From NCBI GenBank assembly GCA_002310235.1, contig DBYO01000033.1, positions 149,618-178,956 on the forward strand: 29,339 nucleotides of DNA, read 5' to 3'. Under the pieces are notes generated by a model that was not told the DNA's origin, did not search any database, and was given only the letters and a program-made list of their open reading frames with translations. The DNA is from Bacteroidales bacterium UBA1184 (GTDB lineage Bacteria; Bacteroidota; Bacteroidia; Bacteroidales; ML635J-15). The position numbers and the translations under genes are program-made. Position 1 is the first letter of the stretch, and each line of letters starts with the position of its first letter. Shown here piece by piece: positions 8,386-16,253 of the stretch.

Positions 8386-9111
8386 ATGCGCTACAGAATC
8401 GATTTATCGTATGTCGGGACACGCTACCACGGCTGGCAGTCGCAGCCTAACGCCACATCGGTGCAGGAAACACTGGAAGATGCTTTGGGAAAAGTTCTTC
8501 GTGAGAAAATATCGGTGACAGGTTGCGGGCGCACCGACACAGGTGTACATGCCGAATACTACGTAGCGCACTTCGACTCCAATGCCGAAATAGACGACAA
8601 AACCACCGACCGCATCAACGGATTACTGCCCGACGACATTTCGATTTTTTCAATATCCAAAGCAAACGACAATTTTCATGCACGCTTCGATGCAACAAAA
8701 CGCTCGTACAAGTATGTAATAACACAGCGGAAAAATCCATTTATGAAAGGATTTTCGTGGCATGTGCGCTATCCACTCAATATTGCCAAGATGCAAGAAG
8801 CGGCCGATAAAATGTTTAACTACACCGATTTCACAAGTTTTAGCAAACTACATACAGACGTAAAGACAAACAACTGTAAAATTTATCGTGCCGAGTTTGA
8901 AAAAGATGGAGATATAGTTGTGTTTCGTATTTCGGCCGACCGCTTTTTGCGCAATATGGTACGCGCCATCGTAGGGACACTTGTTGAAGTTGGCAAAGAC
9001 AAACTTACAGTCGATGACTTCTGCCGTATAATCGAAAGCAAAGACCGCTGCGAAGCAGGACAGTCGGTTCCAGCCGATGGGCTGTTTTTGACGGAAGTGG
9101 AATACAGTTAA
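8386..9111 (+). CDS. truA: tRNA pseudouridine(38-40) synthase TruA
   Basis: Isomerises uridines 38-40 in the anticodon arm of many tRNAs. The catalytic motif GRTDTGVHA places the nucleophilic Asp at residue 51. The N-terminal YVGTRYHGWQSQP strand and the C-terminal RFLRNMVRAIVGTLVEVGKDKL block are both diagnostic of TruA. Length 241 residues is normal. The ATG lies 4 nt after the stop of the giant T9SS-exported gene, so the two are probably cotranscribed even though their functions are unrelated. A perfect 13-bp hairpin (9146-9173) separates its 3' end from the convergent trmB. Confidence 0.96.
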   Translation: MRYRIDLSYVGTRYHGWQSQPNATSVQETLEDALGKVLREKISVTGCGRTDTGVHAEYYVAHFDSNAEIDDKTTDRINGLLPDDISIFSISKANDNFHARFDATKRSYKYVITQRKNPFMKGFSWHVRYPLNIAKMQEAADKMFNYTDFTSFSKLHTDVKTNNCKIYRAEFEKDGDIVVFRISADRFLRNMVRAIVGTLVEVGKDKLTVDDFCRIIESKDRCEAGQSVPADGLFLTEVEYS

Positions 9112-9113
9112 GA

Positions 9114-9145
9114 GTTGAAAGTTGAAAGTTGAAAGTTGAAAGTTT
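9114..9145. repeat. GTTGAAA heptamer tandem array
   Basis: Four exact head-to-tail copies of GTTGAAA (9114-9141) plus a partial fifth begin 3 nt after the truA stop codon. It is the inverted counterpart of the array at 1211-1242. Confidence 0.8.
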
Positions 9146-9173
9146 GTTTAGTCGTTGCGGGCAACGACTAAAC
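9146..9173. terminator. Perfect hairpin between convergent truA and trmB
   Basis: GTTTAGTCGTTGC (9146-9158) pairs with GCAACGACTAAAC (9161-9173): 13 bp with a 2-nt centre. No T-run follows on either strand, so it may be a dispersed palindromic element rather than a classical terminator. The CAACGAC core resembles the hairpin at 22118-22139. Confidence 0.55.
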
Positions 9174-9178
9174 ATAAA

Positions 9179-9889
9179 TTAAACAGTTTCCGCTGGTTCT
9201 ACAACAATTTTGTCTTTTGGCAATCTGAAGCGCAAATATTTTATTATCCGGCCTTCTTTGTTCCACATTTTCTCGTAGTGGGTTTTAAGAGTAAGGAAAC
9301 CTGTATAGTGCTCCGACTCGTACAAATTGCCAGTATCGATTTCAAGCGGAAGGTTGTTTTGTGCTATGACCGCCTTGGTATATTCGTACAAGGTATCGTC
9401 GTCGGTTTTGAGGTTTACATATCCGTTGTCGACAAGAAAATTCTGGTAGTAGGTAAGGAAACGCGACGAAGTAAGGCGCTTCTTGTGTGTGCTTTTTGCT
9501 CCCAGATGCGGATCGGGAAAAGTAATCCAAACTTCCGAAACTTCGTTTTCGGCAAAACATTTTGGCGTGAATTCCACCCTTGTACGCAGAAAAGCAACGT
9601 TCTTTATGCCCATTTCGAGTGAGTCGGAAGCGCCACGCCACATACGCGCACCTTTTATGTCAACTCCTATGAAATTACCGGTTGGGATTTCCTTTGCCAT
9701 AGCGACAGAATATTCGCCCTTGCCACAACCCAATTCTACTGTTATAGGATTGTCGTTGTGAAAAAAGTCGGAGTTCCACTTGCCCTTCAGTTCAAAATCG
9801 TCGGGACTGCCGTACATAAGTTTTGGCTGAAACATGTGCGGAAATGTCTCATTCTGCGCAAATTTGAATAGTTTGTTCTTGTTCGACAT
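9179..9889 (-). CDS. trmB: tRNA (guanine-N7)-methyltransferase TrmB
   Basis: SAM-dependent enzyme that makes m7G46 in the variable loop of tRNA. The 236-residue chain has the SAM-binding motif VELGCGKGEYS (51-61), the acidic strand FIGVDIKG (73-80), and the family-specific segment EVWITFPDPHLGAKSTHKKRLTS, where PDPH marks the TrmB active site. The ATG at 9889 was preferred to a TTG 24 nt upstream because that TTG lies inside the promoter box at 9911-9918. Its 3' end is convergent with truA. Confidence 0.95.
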   Translation of the reverse strand: MSNKNKLFKFAQNETFPHMFQPKLMYGSPDDFELKGKWNSDFFHNDNPITVELGCGKGEYSVAMAKEIPTGNFIGVDIKGARMWRGASDSLEMGIKNVAFLRTRVEFTPKCFAENEVSEVWITFPDPHLGAKSTHKKRLTSSRFLTYYQNFLVDNGYVNLKTDDDTLYEYTKAVIAQNNLPLEIDTGNLYESEHYTGFLTLKTHYEKMWNKEGRIIKYLRFRLPKDKIVVEPAETV

Positions 9890-9910
9890 GCGATATTGTT
9901 TTTTCGGATG

Positions 9911-9918
9911 CAAAAATA
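9911..9918 (-). promoter_or_regulatory. -7 box for trmB
   Basis: On the minus strand the octamer is TATTTTTG, about 21 nt before the trmB ATG. It excludes the upstream TTG as initiation codon. Confidence 0.55.
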
Positions 9919-10016
9919 ATAAAATTCAAAAATTCAATAATTTAAAGATTTAACTTGGCTGAGATTAAGGTTGATAATTCGATGATTTGATAATTATACC
10001 CAATAAAAAATATGCT

Positions 10017-10024
10017 TACATTTG
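10017..10024 (+). promoter_or_regulatory. -7 box for the amidohydrolase gene
   Basis: TACATTTG matches TAnnTTTG and lies 20 nt before the ATG at 10045. An in-frame ATG at 10012 is upstream of the predicted transcript start and is rejected. A TTTG at 9986-9989 sits 27 nt upstream, too far for a standard -33. Confidence 0.6.
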
Positions 10025-10044
10025 CGCTCAAAATTAGTTTTGAC

Positions 10045-11241
10045 ATGATACGCATACCGCTATTGAAAGACCGTCACAACCATCTGTTTTCGTATGGTTC
10101 GCTCGCAAAGGCTACCGACTTGTTCAAGGTCAGGACAGAAGACGAAGCAATAAAAATACTATCGCAGCTTCCACACGACAAGATAAATGTCGCCATGGGC
10201 TGGTTCGACTCCTATTTCACATTCTCGAAGGAGAACCTCGACAAACTGCCACCAATAATTATTTGCAACAATTCGCTTCACAACTACATATTCAACACCG
10301 AGGCAGGCAAAGTTATTGAAGAGCAATACACAGAATGGTTTGTAAACTGCAAGAACCAGGAATGGATAGAGCGCAACACCATGCAGGTGCTGACGTTCAT
10401 AGCAGGTATTTTTGGTTTCAACCGCGAAATATTTGACTACAACATAAAGAAAAACCTTTCGCTTGGCGTATGCTTCGCTGCCGACATGTACGTATGCAAC
10501 AACGATATTTTCGAATTTCTTGCCACAAACGACTGCAGCGACATCACCGAAGTGTGGACATCGCCGCAAAACTATCCGCTGTTGCCCGAACGCTACAAAA
10601 AGGTATGCCGTGGCGTGAAACTTTTTGCCGACGGTGCCTGCGGAGCCTCAACGGCAGCCATCGCGGAATATCGCAACGAAGGAAAGCCGTTCATGACCTA
10701 CACCGATGCACAACTTACAGACCTGCTCGAACAAATAATACCTTACCGCACAGCAATGGCAATACACTGCATAGGCGAAAATGCAATCGAGCAAGTGCTT
10801 AATTGCCTCGACAACGTAATGCGGCACTCGCCCGACAGGTTTATCCGTCTGGAGCACACGCAGTTCATCACCGAAAAGCAGGCTAAAAAAGCTCGTGACC
10901 TTAACCTCACGCTTAGCATGCAGCCAAATTTCAATATGGACAGCATCGACTATGCCGACCGCCTAACAAAAGCATATTGCGAGCGCAACGATCCGTTCCG
11001 TATGCTGATCGATAAGGCTGGATTCAAGCCCGGCGAAAATCTTGTGCTTGGTTCCGACGGAATGCCAACAGGAGTATTCGGTTCGTTGCAGGCAAGTCTT
11101 TTCCCGCCAGTGCCAGGGCAACGGCTCACCCTCGACGAATATGTTGCCGGATATTGCATCGACAACTTCGACAAGGGCCACATTGAGGTGGAAATAGACA
11201 ATGCAAACAAAAAAGTGGATTTAAAGGTCGTTTGCAAATAA
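10045..11241 (+). CDS. Compact amidohydrolase (YtcJ/Amidohydro_3-like)
   Basis: A 398-residue protein of the amidohydrolase superfamily. It has the metal-binding HxH (His11, His13 in DRHNHL), a candidate bridging lysine in VKLFADGACG (Lys192), His241 in MAIHCIGENA, His271 in RLEHTQF and Asp338 in LGSDGM. This is the order and local context seen in YtcJ-type enzymes (KxFxDGxxGxxTA, then HxxGD/ExA, then EH, then SD). YtcJ proteins are usually well over 500 residues and carry an N-terminal beta-sandwich segment. Here the HxH is only about 10 residues from the start, so that segment is absent and only a short tail remains of its C-terminal part. Substrate is unknown; an amide or cyclic amide is likely. 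It stands alone between trmB and serS. Confidence 0.8.
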   Translation: MIRIPLLKDRHNHLFSYGSLAKATDLFKVRTEDEAIKILSQLPHDKINVAMGWFDSYFTFSKENLDKLPPIIICNNSLHNYIFNTEAGKVIEEQYTEWFVNCKNQEWIERNTMQVLTFIAGIFGFNREIFDYNIKKNLSLGVCFAADMYVCNNDIFEFLATNDCSDITEVWTSPQNYPLLPERYKKVCRGVKLFADGACGASTAAIAEYRNEGKPFMTYTDAQLTDLLEQIIPYRTAMAIHCIGENAIEQVLNCLDNVMRHSPDRFIRLEHTQFITEKQAKKARDLNLTLSMQPNFNMDSIDYADRLTKAYCERNDPFRMLIDKAGFKPGENLVLGSDGMPTGVFGSLQASLFPPVPGQRLTLDEYVAGYCIDNFDKGHIEVEIDNANKKVDLKVVCK

Positions 11242-11272
11242 TATTTTTAGCATACACCAACAAAATCTTTTA

Positions 11273-11280
11273 TAAATTTG
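11273..11280 (+). promoter_or_regulatory. -7 box for serS
   Basis: TAAATTTG fits TAnnTTTG and ends 23 nt before the serS ATG. No clear -33. Confidence 0.55.
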
Positions 11281-11303
11281 CACCCGATTAAATTTTTCAG
11301 AAA

Positions 11304-12569
11304 ATGCTCACATTAAAGTTAATACGCGACGACAAAGATTTCGTCATCAATCGTCTGAAAATTAAGAATTTCGACGCAACAGAACTCGTAGAAAAAATAA
11401 TAGCATGCGACGACCGCCGCAAGGAATGCCAGTTCGCAAAGGACAACATCCTGAAGGATCTCAACAACATAGCAAAGCAAGTCGGTCAACTTTTTGCACA
11501 AGGCAAGAAGGACGAAGCGGAACAGGCTAAGTCGAAGACTGCAGAACTCAAGGAGCAGGTAAAGGAACTCGAGGCAAAGCAAGCCGAAGCCGAAAAAGAA
11601 CTCAACGGCTATATGGTACTGCTTCCCAACACGCCACACGAATCGGTTCCGCTAGGCAAAGGCGAAGACGACAACGTAGTTGAAAAAATGGGTGGAACAA
11701 TTCCCGAACTCAAGTTCAAGAAACCGCACTGGGAAATCATCAAGGACTTGAACATCATCAACTTCGACCTTGGCACCAAGATTACCGGAGCAGGCTTCCC
11801 AGTATATCTGGGCAAGGGCGCAAAACTTCAGCGCGCACTTATAACCTTCTTCCTCGACGAGGCCGAGAAGGCAGGCTACGCCGAAGTACTTCCTCCTCTG
11901 ATGGTGAACGAGGACAGTGGTTATGGAACAGGTCAGCTTCCCGACAAGGAAGGACAGATGTACCACGCAACCGTTGACAACTATTATCTAATACCAACAG
12001 CAGAAGTACCTGTTACAAACCTTTACCGCGACGTCATCCTCAACGAAAAGGATTTCCCGATAAAGAATGTTGCTTACTCGGCATGTTTCCGCCGCGAAGC
12101 AGGTTCGTGGGGTGCAAATGTGCGCGGACTGAACCGTCTGCACGAATTCGACAAAGTTGAAATTGTTCAGATCCGCAAACCAGAAGATTCGTACGAGGCT
12201 TTGGAAGAAATGAAGGCTCACGTAGAAGGTCTGCTCATTAAGTTGGGACTTCCCTACCGTGTATTGCGCCTCTGCGGTGGCGACATAAGCTTCACCTCGT
12301 CACTTACTTTCGATTTCGAAGTTTTCTCGGCAGCACAGGAAAAGTGGCTCGAAGTAAGTTCGGTTTCAAACTTCGAGGACTTCCAGGCCAACCGTCTGAA
12401 ACTTAGATACCGTACCGCCGACAAGAAAACCCAGCTTTGCCACACTTTGAACGGAAGTGCACTGGCATTGCCGAGAATCATGGCTGCAATCATCGAGAAC
12501 TATCAGACCGAAGATGGAATAATTGTACCAGAAGTATTGAGGAAATACACTGGATTTGACAAAATATAA
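11304..12569 (+). CDS. serS: Seryl-tRNA synthetase
   Basis: Class II aminoacyl-tRNA synthetase that charges tRNA-Ser, and tRNA-Sec where present. At 421 residues it is of normal length. The N-terminal residues of about 30-105 form the long antiparallel coiled-coil arm that grips the variable arm of tRNA-Ser. The catalytic core shows TAEVPVTNLY (232-241), motif 2 in CFRREAGSWGANVRGLNR (261-278) and motif 3 in NGSALALPRIMAAIIENYQ (383-401). An intrinsic terminator at 12683-12713 lies about 115 nt downstream. Confidence 0.97.
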   Translation: MLTLKLIRDDKDFVINRLKIKNFDATELVEKIIACDDRRKECQFAKDNILKDLNNIAKQVGQLFAQGKKDEAEQAKSKTAELKEQVKELEAKQAEAEKELNGYMVLLPNTPHESVPLGKGEDDNVVEKMGGTIPELKFKKPHWEIIKDLNIINFDLGTKITGAGFPVYLGKGAKLQRALITFFLDEAEKAGYAEVLPPLMVNEDSGYGTGQLPDKEGQMYHATVDNYYLIPTAEVPVTNLYRDVILNEKDFPIKNVAYSACFRREAGSWGANVRGLNRLHEFDKVEIVQIRKPEDSYEALEEMKAHVEGLLIKLGLPYRVLRLCGGDISFTSSLTFDFEVFSAAQEKWLEVSSVSNFEDFQANRLKLRYRTADKKTQLCHTLNGSALALPRIMAAIIENYQTEDGIIVPEVLRKYTGFDKI

Positions 12570-12605
12570 ATCAATGGACAATTGACAATTAATAATGGAC
12601 AATCA

Positions 12606-12633
12606 GTGGTGTCGCGGCGCGCCACGACGCCAC
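12606..12633. repeat. GC-rich 28-nt near-palindrome
   Basis: The 28 nt can fold as a 13-bp stem around GCGC with one G-U wobble and one C-A mismatch. It stands out as GC-rich in an AT-rich spacer. The neighbouring text repeats ATGGACAAT twice (12574-12601). It could be a dispersed palindromic element. Confidence 0.55.
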
Positions 12634-12682
12634 ATTAATACAAAAATACAGACAAGAAAGAAATAAATTTACCCTTGTTCAC

Positions 12683-12713
12683 AAAAAAGTCGGATTTATT
12701 GCCGACTTTTTTT
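12683..12713 (+). terminator. Intrinsic terminator between serS and recJ
   Basis: AAAAAAGTCGG (12683-12693) and CCGACTTTTTT (12702-12712) form an 11-bp stem with an 8-nt loop and a T-run. It probably ends serS. It lies only 40 nt before the recJ ATG and just after a one-mismatch -7 box (TACCCTTG, 12670-12677), so it might instead sit in the recJ leader as an attenuator. Confidence 0.75.
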
Positions 12714-12752
12714 ATTTTTAATATTATTTTTACCGCCTAAAAATAAAACACA

Positions 12753-14468
12753 ATGACGGAAAAGCTTTGGACGGTTAAGGAATGTGACGACAAGGAATCG
12801 GTGGAAAGGCTGATGAAGGATGTTGGTGTTGACAAACTGGTGGCAACATTGCTGGTTCAACGAGGGATTCACAACTACGACGAGGCCAAGCGTTTTTTCC
12901 GTCCGCAGCTCGCCGACCTCTACGACCCTTTCCTGATGAAGGACATGGACAAGGCAGTTGACAGGCTTACACGTGCAATCGACAACAAGGAAAAGATTTT
13001 GATTTTCGGAGACTACGATGTTGATGGTACCACAGCAACCGCACTCATGCTGCGCTACCTGAAAAGTCGTAACGCAAATGTCGATTTTTACATTCCAGAC
13101 CGCTATCTGGAAGGTTACGGACTATCGACACAAGGAATCAATTACGCTGCCGAAAACGGCACTACCTTGCTCATTACCGTGGATTGTGGCATTAAAGGCA
13201 ACGATAAAATCGACTACGCCAACAGCAAGGGAATTGATGTTATTGTATGCGACCACCATACCGTAGGCGAAGAATTGCCAAAGGCATTCGCAGTGCTCGA
13301 CCCGAAGCGTCCCGACTGCGGATACCCGTTCAACGAACTTTCGGGTTGCGGCGTAGCATTCAAGCTTTTGCAAGGATACATACAAAAGCATGGTCTTGAC
13401 ATCGAGGACATCACACGCTATCTCGACCTTGTTGCAGTAAGCATAGGTTCCGACATTGTTCCTATAATCGATGAAAACCGCATACTAGCGTACTATGGTC
13501 TGCAGGAACTGAATACATCGCCATGCACTGGCCTCGAAAGCATAATAGACCTTACAGACTTAAGTAACAAAGAGATACAAATCAATGACATTGTTTTCAA
13601 GATAGGCCCAAGAATAAATGCCGCAGGCCGTATCGACACAGGCAAGACAGCAGTGGAACTGCTCACAACCACCGACCGCGACTTTGCATTGCAAATCGGC
13701 AACTCGATAGACGGCATGAACAGCTACCGCAAGGAAATAGACCGCAACATTACCGAGGAGGCAATAGAACAGATAGAATCCGACGACTCTTTAAAAGACG
13801 CTTATTCGACAGTAGTATTCTCGCCAAACTGGCACAAGGGTGTGGTTGGAATAGTAGCCTCACGTCTTACCGAAACTTACTACAGACCTACGGTAGTTCT
13901 CACAGAAAACAACGGGCTCGTGGTAGGCTCGGCACGTTCGGTAGAGGGCTTCGACCTATACAGCGCAGTTACTGCCTGCGGCGACTTGCTTGAAAGCTTC
14001 GGAGGGCACACATATGCAGCTGGACTTACAATGAAAAAAGAAAACCTTTCATATTTCAAGCGCAGATTCGAAGAATATGTCCGCAACAACATTACCGAGG
14101 ACCAGCGTCATCCAGTAATCCGCATCGACACCGAAATATTGATAAAAGAAATCACTCCGAAAACCTACCGTATATTGAAACAGTTTGCTCCATTCGGTCC
14201 TGGAAACATGTCGCCTATATTTGCATCGCGACAGATATACGACAACGGCATGGGACGACAGATTGGCAAGAACCTCGAGCATCTGAAATTGAAAATAGTA
14301 CAGCAGGTAGGCGACAACAACTGCATCGACGGTGTAGGTTTCGGTTTTGGCAACTGCTACGAGAAAATCTCCGACTACAAGCCGTTCGACATATGCTACC
14401 ACTTGGTAGAGAACAACTTCATGAATCAAACCACACTGCAGATACAACTGCTCGATTTAAAGGGCTGA
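12753..14468 (+). CDS. recJ: Single-stranded-DNA-specific exonuclease RecJ
   Basis: A 5'-3' ssDNA exonuclease of the DHH superfamily, acting in recombinational repair, mismatch repair and base excision. The 571-residue chain shows motif I FGDYDVDGTTA (85-95), motif II TVDCGI, motif III CDHHT (166-170), RINAAGR (287-293), the DHHA1 approach NWHKGVVGIVASR (359-371) and GGHTYAAG (417-424). A C-terminal OB-like domain follows. The stop codon lies inside a repeat copy (GGGCTGACGCACGTTT, 14462-14477), so the last residues LKG and the TGA come from repeat sequence. Confidence 0.96.
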   Translation: MTEKLWTVKECDDKESVERLMKDVGVDKLVATLLVQRGIHNYDEAKRFFRPQLADLYDPFLMKDMDKAVDRLTRAIDNKEKILIFGDYDVDGTTATALMLRYLKSRNANVDFYIPDRYLEGYGLSTQGINYAAENGTTLLITVDCGIKGNDKIDYANSKGIDVIVCDHHTVGEELPKAFAVLDPKRPDCGYPFNELSGCGVAFKLLQGYIQKHGLDIEDITRYLDLVAVSIGSDIVPIIDENRILAYYGLQELNTSPCTGLESIIDLTDLSNKEIQINDIVFKIGPRINAAGRIDTGKTAVELLTTTDRDFALQIGNSIDGMNSYRKEIDRNITEEAIEQIESDDSLKDAYSTVVFSPNWHKGVVGIVASRLTETYYRPTVVLTENNGLVVGSARSVEGFDLYSAVTACGDLLESFGGHTYAAGLTMKKENLSYFKRRFEEYVRNNITEDQRHPVIRIDTEILIKEITPKTYRILKQFAPFGPGNMSPIFASRQIYDNGMGRQIGKNLEHLKLKIVQQVGDNNCIDGVGFGFGNCYEKISDYKPFDICYHLVENNFMNQTTLQIQLLDLKG

Positions 14469-14660
14469 CGCACGTTTCATGGGCTGACGCACGTTTAACT
14501 TCGTTGAGGGCTTCGCCGTTCAATGCCTACGGCGTTTCTAATAGTTTCTAGGTTTCAATGGCTTCGCCGTTTCTAAGTTTCTGGTTTCTTTGGCTACGCC
14601 GTTCAGGATTAACGTTCAAGGGTTCAAAGTTCAATGGTTCAAAGTATATAGGTTTTAGTG
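14462..14660. repeat. Intergenic mosaic of mini-hairpin modules after recJ
   Basis: GGGCTGACGCACGTTT occurs twice, 19 bp apart (14462-14477, 14481-14496). These are followed by the 26-nt block shared exactly with 2565-2590, then AATGCCTACGGCGTTTCTAA (14522-14541, 19/20 identical to 2493-2512), then further GGC-TTC-GCC, GGC-TAC-GCC and GTTTCTA words and GGTTCAAAGT repeats. The 324-nt gap 14469-14792 contains only this mosaic and the promoter of the universal stress protein gene. Confidence 0.75.
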
Positions 14661-14709
14661 ACTAGTACCATATACGTAAAAACACCTATAAAAAAAATAT
14701 CGAAAATCC

Positions 14710-14740
14710 TTTGTCGGTACGAATATAAATATTACATTTG
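14710..14740 (+). promoter_or_regulatory. Textbook Bacteroidetes promoter for the universal stress protein gene
   Basis: TTTG (14710-14713), exactly 19 nt, then TACATTTG (14733-14740). This is a full match to the Bacteroidetes consensus TTTG-N19-21-TAnnTTTG and the only complete one seen in the window. Predicted leader is about 45-50 nt before the ATG at 14793. GTCGG and CCGAC flank the spacer as short inverted arms. Confidence 0.8.
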
Positions 14741-14792
14741 CCGACAATGAGAATTGTTTTTTATTATTTATGTCTTTATATATAAATAAAGT

Positions 14793-15590
14793 ATGAGACC
14801 TATATTAGTACCGCACGATTTTACAGAAGTAGGCGCGTATGCACTAGAACACGCCTTTATGATTGGTAAAACTCACAACAATCCGATTAATGTAATTCAT
14901 ATCGTATCTAAGAGTGATGAAATAGAACCTGCTAAAGCAAAGTTGCAGGGTATAATCGACGAATTCAAGAAAGACAAACCAAATCTTGACGTTACTGTAG
15001 AAGTTAGAAAAGGCGACATTGACAAGGAAATCTACAAGTATGGAACAGAAATAAATGCCCTCCTTGCTGTAATGGGAACTCATGGAGTAAAGAACTTAAA
15101 GAAGGCTATGAAGATTGTCGAAAAGTTTGTTACAATACCATTCATACTTGTTCAGAATCCGCCAATCTATGGTGAATACGACCGTATCCTCATTCCAATC
15201 GATGCTGACAAGTCTTCGAGAATCAGAGTCAACTGGGTAAGATTCTTGAATACTCTTTTCGAAAGCAAGGTTTACATCATATCATACCAAGACAGCGATG
15301 GATTCAGCAGAAAGGACATCAGAAACACTATTACTTTCGCAGAGAACTTGTTCAACGACAATCTTATCGACTACGACATAAAGTTCCTCGAAAGCAAGAA
15401 GAACTTCTCGGACGAAATGTACAAGTACGCCAACGAAGCCGAATGCGACCTTGTTATCTTCATGACCGACCAGTACAAGTCGTACATCAAGGACATCAAG
15501 AATCCAGAGAACGAAGCCTTAGCAGCTCAGATTCCTGTAATGTGCGTAAACAAGCGTATCGACATCATCAAACTTGGAGGTTTTAATTAA
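14793..15590 (+). CDS. Tandem universal stress protein
   Basis: A 265-residue protein of two UspA-type alpha/beta domains. The first opens with RPILVPHDFTEVG and closes with VMGTHGVKN...VTIPFILVQ; the glycine pattern is related to the ATP-binding GxxG(9)GS/T loop of Usp proteins but is not a clean match. The second (about 145-265) starts DRILIPIDADKSSR and ends IPVMCVNKR, again without a clear nucleotide loop. Such tandem Usp proteins are common in Bacteroidetes, and the role, stress persistence or nucleotide sensing, is not known in detail. The strong promoter and a perfect downstream terminator make it a self-contained unit. Confidence 0.85.
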   Translation: MRPILVPHDFTEVGAYALEHAFMIGKTHNNPINVIHIVSKSDEIEPAKAKLQGIIDEFKKDKPNLDVTVEVRKGDIDKEIYKYGTEINALLAVMGTHGVKNLKKAMKIVEKFVTIPFILVQNPPIYGEYDRILIPIDADKSSRIRVNWVRFLNTLFESKVYIISYQDSDGFSRKDIRNTITFAENLFNDNLIDYDIKFLESKKNFSDEMYKYANEAECDLVIFMTDQYKSYIKDIKNPENEALAAQIPVMCVNKRIDIIKLGGFN

Positions 15591-15611
15591 AATTTGATAA
15601 TCATATCAAGA

Positions 15612-15640
15612 AAACAGCGGAGTCAATCCGCTGTTTCTTT
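15612..15640 (+). terminator. Intrinsic terminator of the universal stress protein gene
   Basis: AAACAGCGGA (15612-15621) pairs with TCCGCTGTTT (15627-15636), a 10-bp perfect stem with a 5-nt loop, followed by CTTT. It lies 22 nt after the stop codon. Confidence 0.85.
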
Positions 15641-15683
15641 AAATACCGCACAATAAATCTTCGTAAAATTAGTTTGATATATT

Positions 15684-16253
15684 ATGAAAAAAATAATTGG
15701 CATATTGTTAATCCTAGCTTCAACAATTGCTGGATTTTCGCAAGTTGAGCCTAACGAATACCAGCAGGGTGGTTTCTGCTCGTTCTACGGACAGTTCTAT
15801 CCTGTAGAAAAAGGAATGTCTGTTTCGCTTGGCGGCAACTGCGGCTTCATAATAAAGGACTTCAGACTTGGCGCATACTACGAAGGAATGACCAATTCGG
15901 TAAAAATAGTTGGAACCGATTCCGAACCGCACAACCTGAGACAAAGCCACGGGGGAATATATTTCGGATATCCGTTTTTCAACAGCCACGACTTTCATCT
16001 TGTTACCGACATAAAAATAGGATATGGAGCTTCGTTGCTTATAAACTCGGTAAGCCGTAAAGGATACGACAAGGCTGGATTTGTGGCAATAGTGCCGTCG
16101 GCAGCCTTAGAATACTCAATAACCGACATTCTAAAAATTTCGCTGGGTATCAACTACCAGTTCCACATCAACGTAAAGAAACCAGAATTTTACAAACAGT
16201 CGATACTAAACGCACCAGGAGTTTACCTTGCGATTACACTTGGTCTTTTCTAA
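15684..16253 (+). CDS. Small outer-membrane beta-barrel-like protein, function unknown
   Basis: A 189-residue protein with a signal peptide (MKKIIGILLILASTIAGFSQ). The mature part alternates polar and hydrophobic residues with many Gly, Tyr and Phe (FRLGAYYEGM, GGIYFGYPFF, LKISLGINYQF) and ends in the aromatic residue of ITLGLF. This pattern is typical of an eight-stranded outer membrane barrel inserted by BAM, such as the OmpW/PorT-sized barrels of Bacteroidetes. No specific family was recognised. A weak -7-like box, TTAGTTTG, precedes the start. The stop codon abuts the stop of the convergent trmN6-like gene (16254) with no spacer. Confidence 0.7.
   Translation: MKKIIGILLILASTIAGFSQVEPNEYQQGGFCSFYGQFYPVEKGMSVSLGGNCGFIIKDFRLGAYYEGMTNSVKIVGTDSEPHNLRQSHGGIYFGYPFFNSHDFHLVTDIKIGYGASLLINSVSRKGYDKAGFVAIVPSAALEYSITDILKISLGINYQFHINVKKPEFYKQSILNAPGVYLAITLGLF

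Noticed and set aside
9155..9622. 155-residue plus-strand ORF opposite trmB
   Set aside because: It is antisense to a gene with full TrmB motifs and has no recognisable feature of its own.
12606..12633. Rho-independent terminator of serS
   Set aside because: The GC-rich palindrome has no T-run on the plus strand; the hairpin at 12683-12713 is the better terminator.
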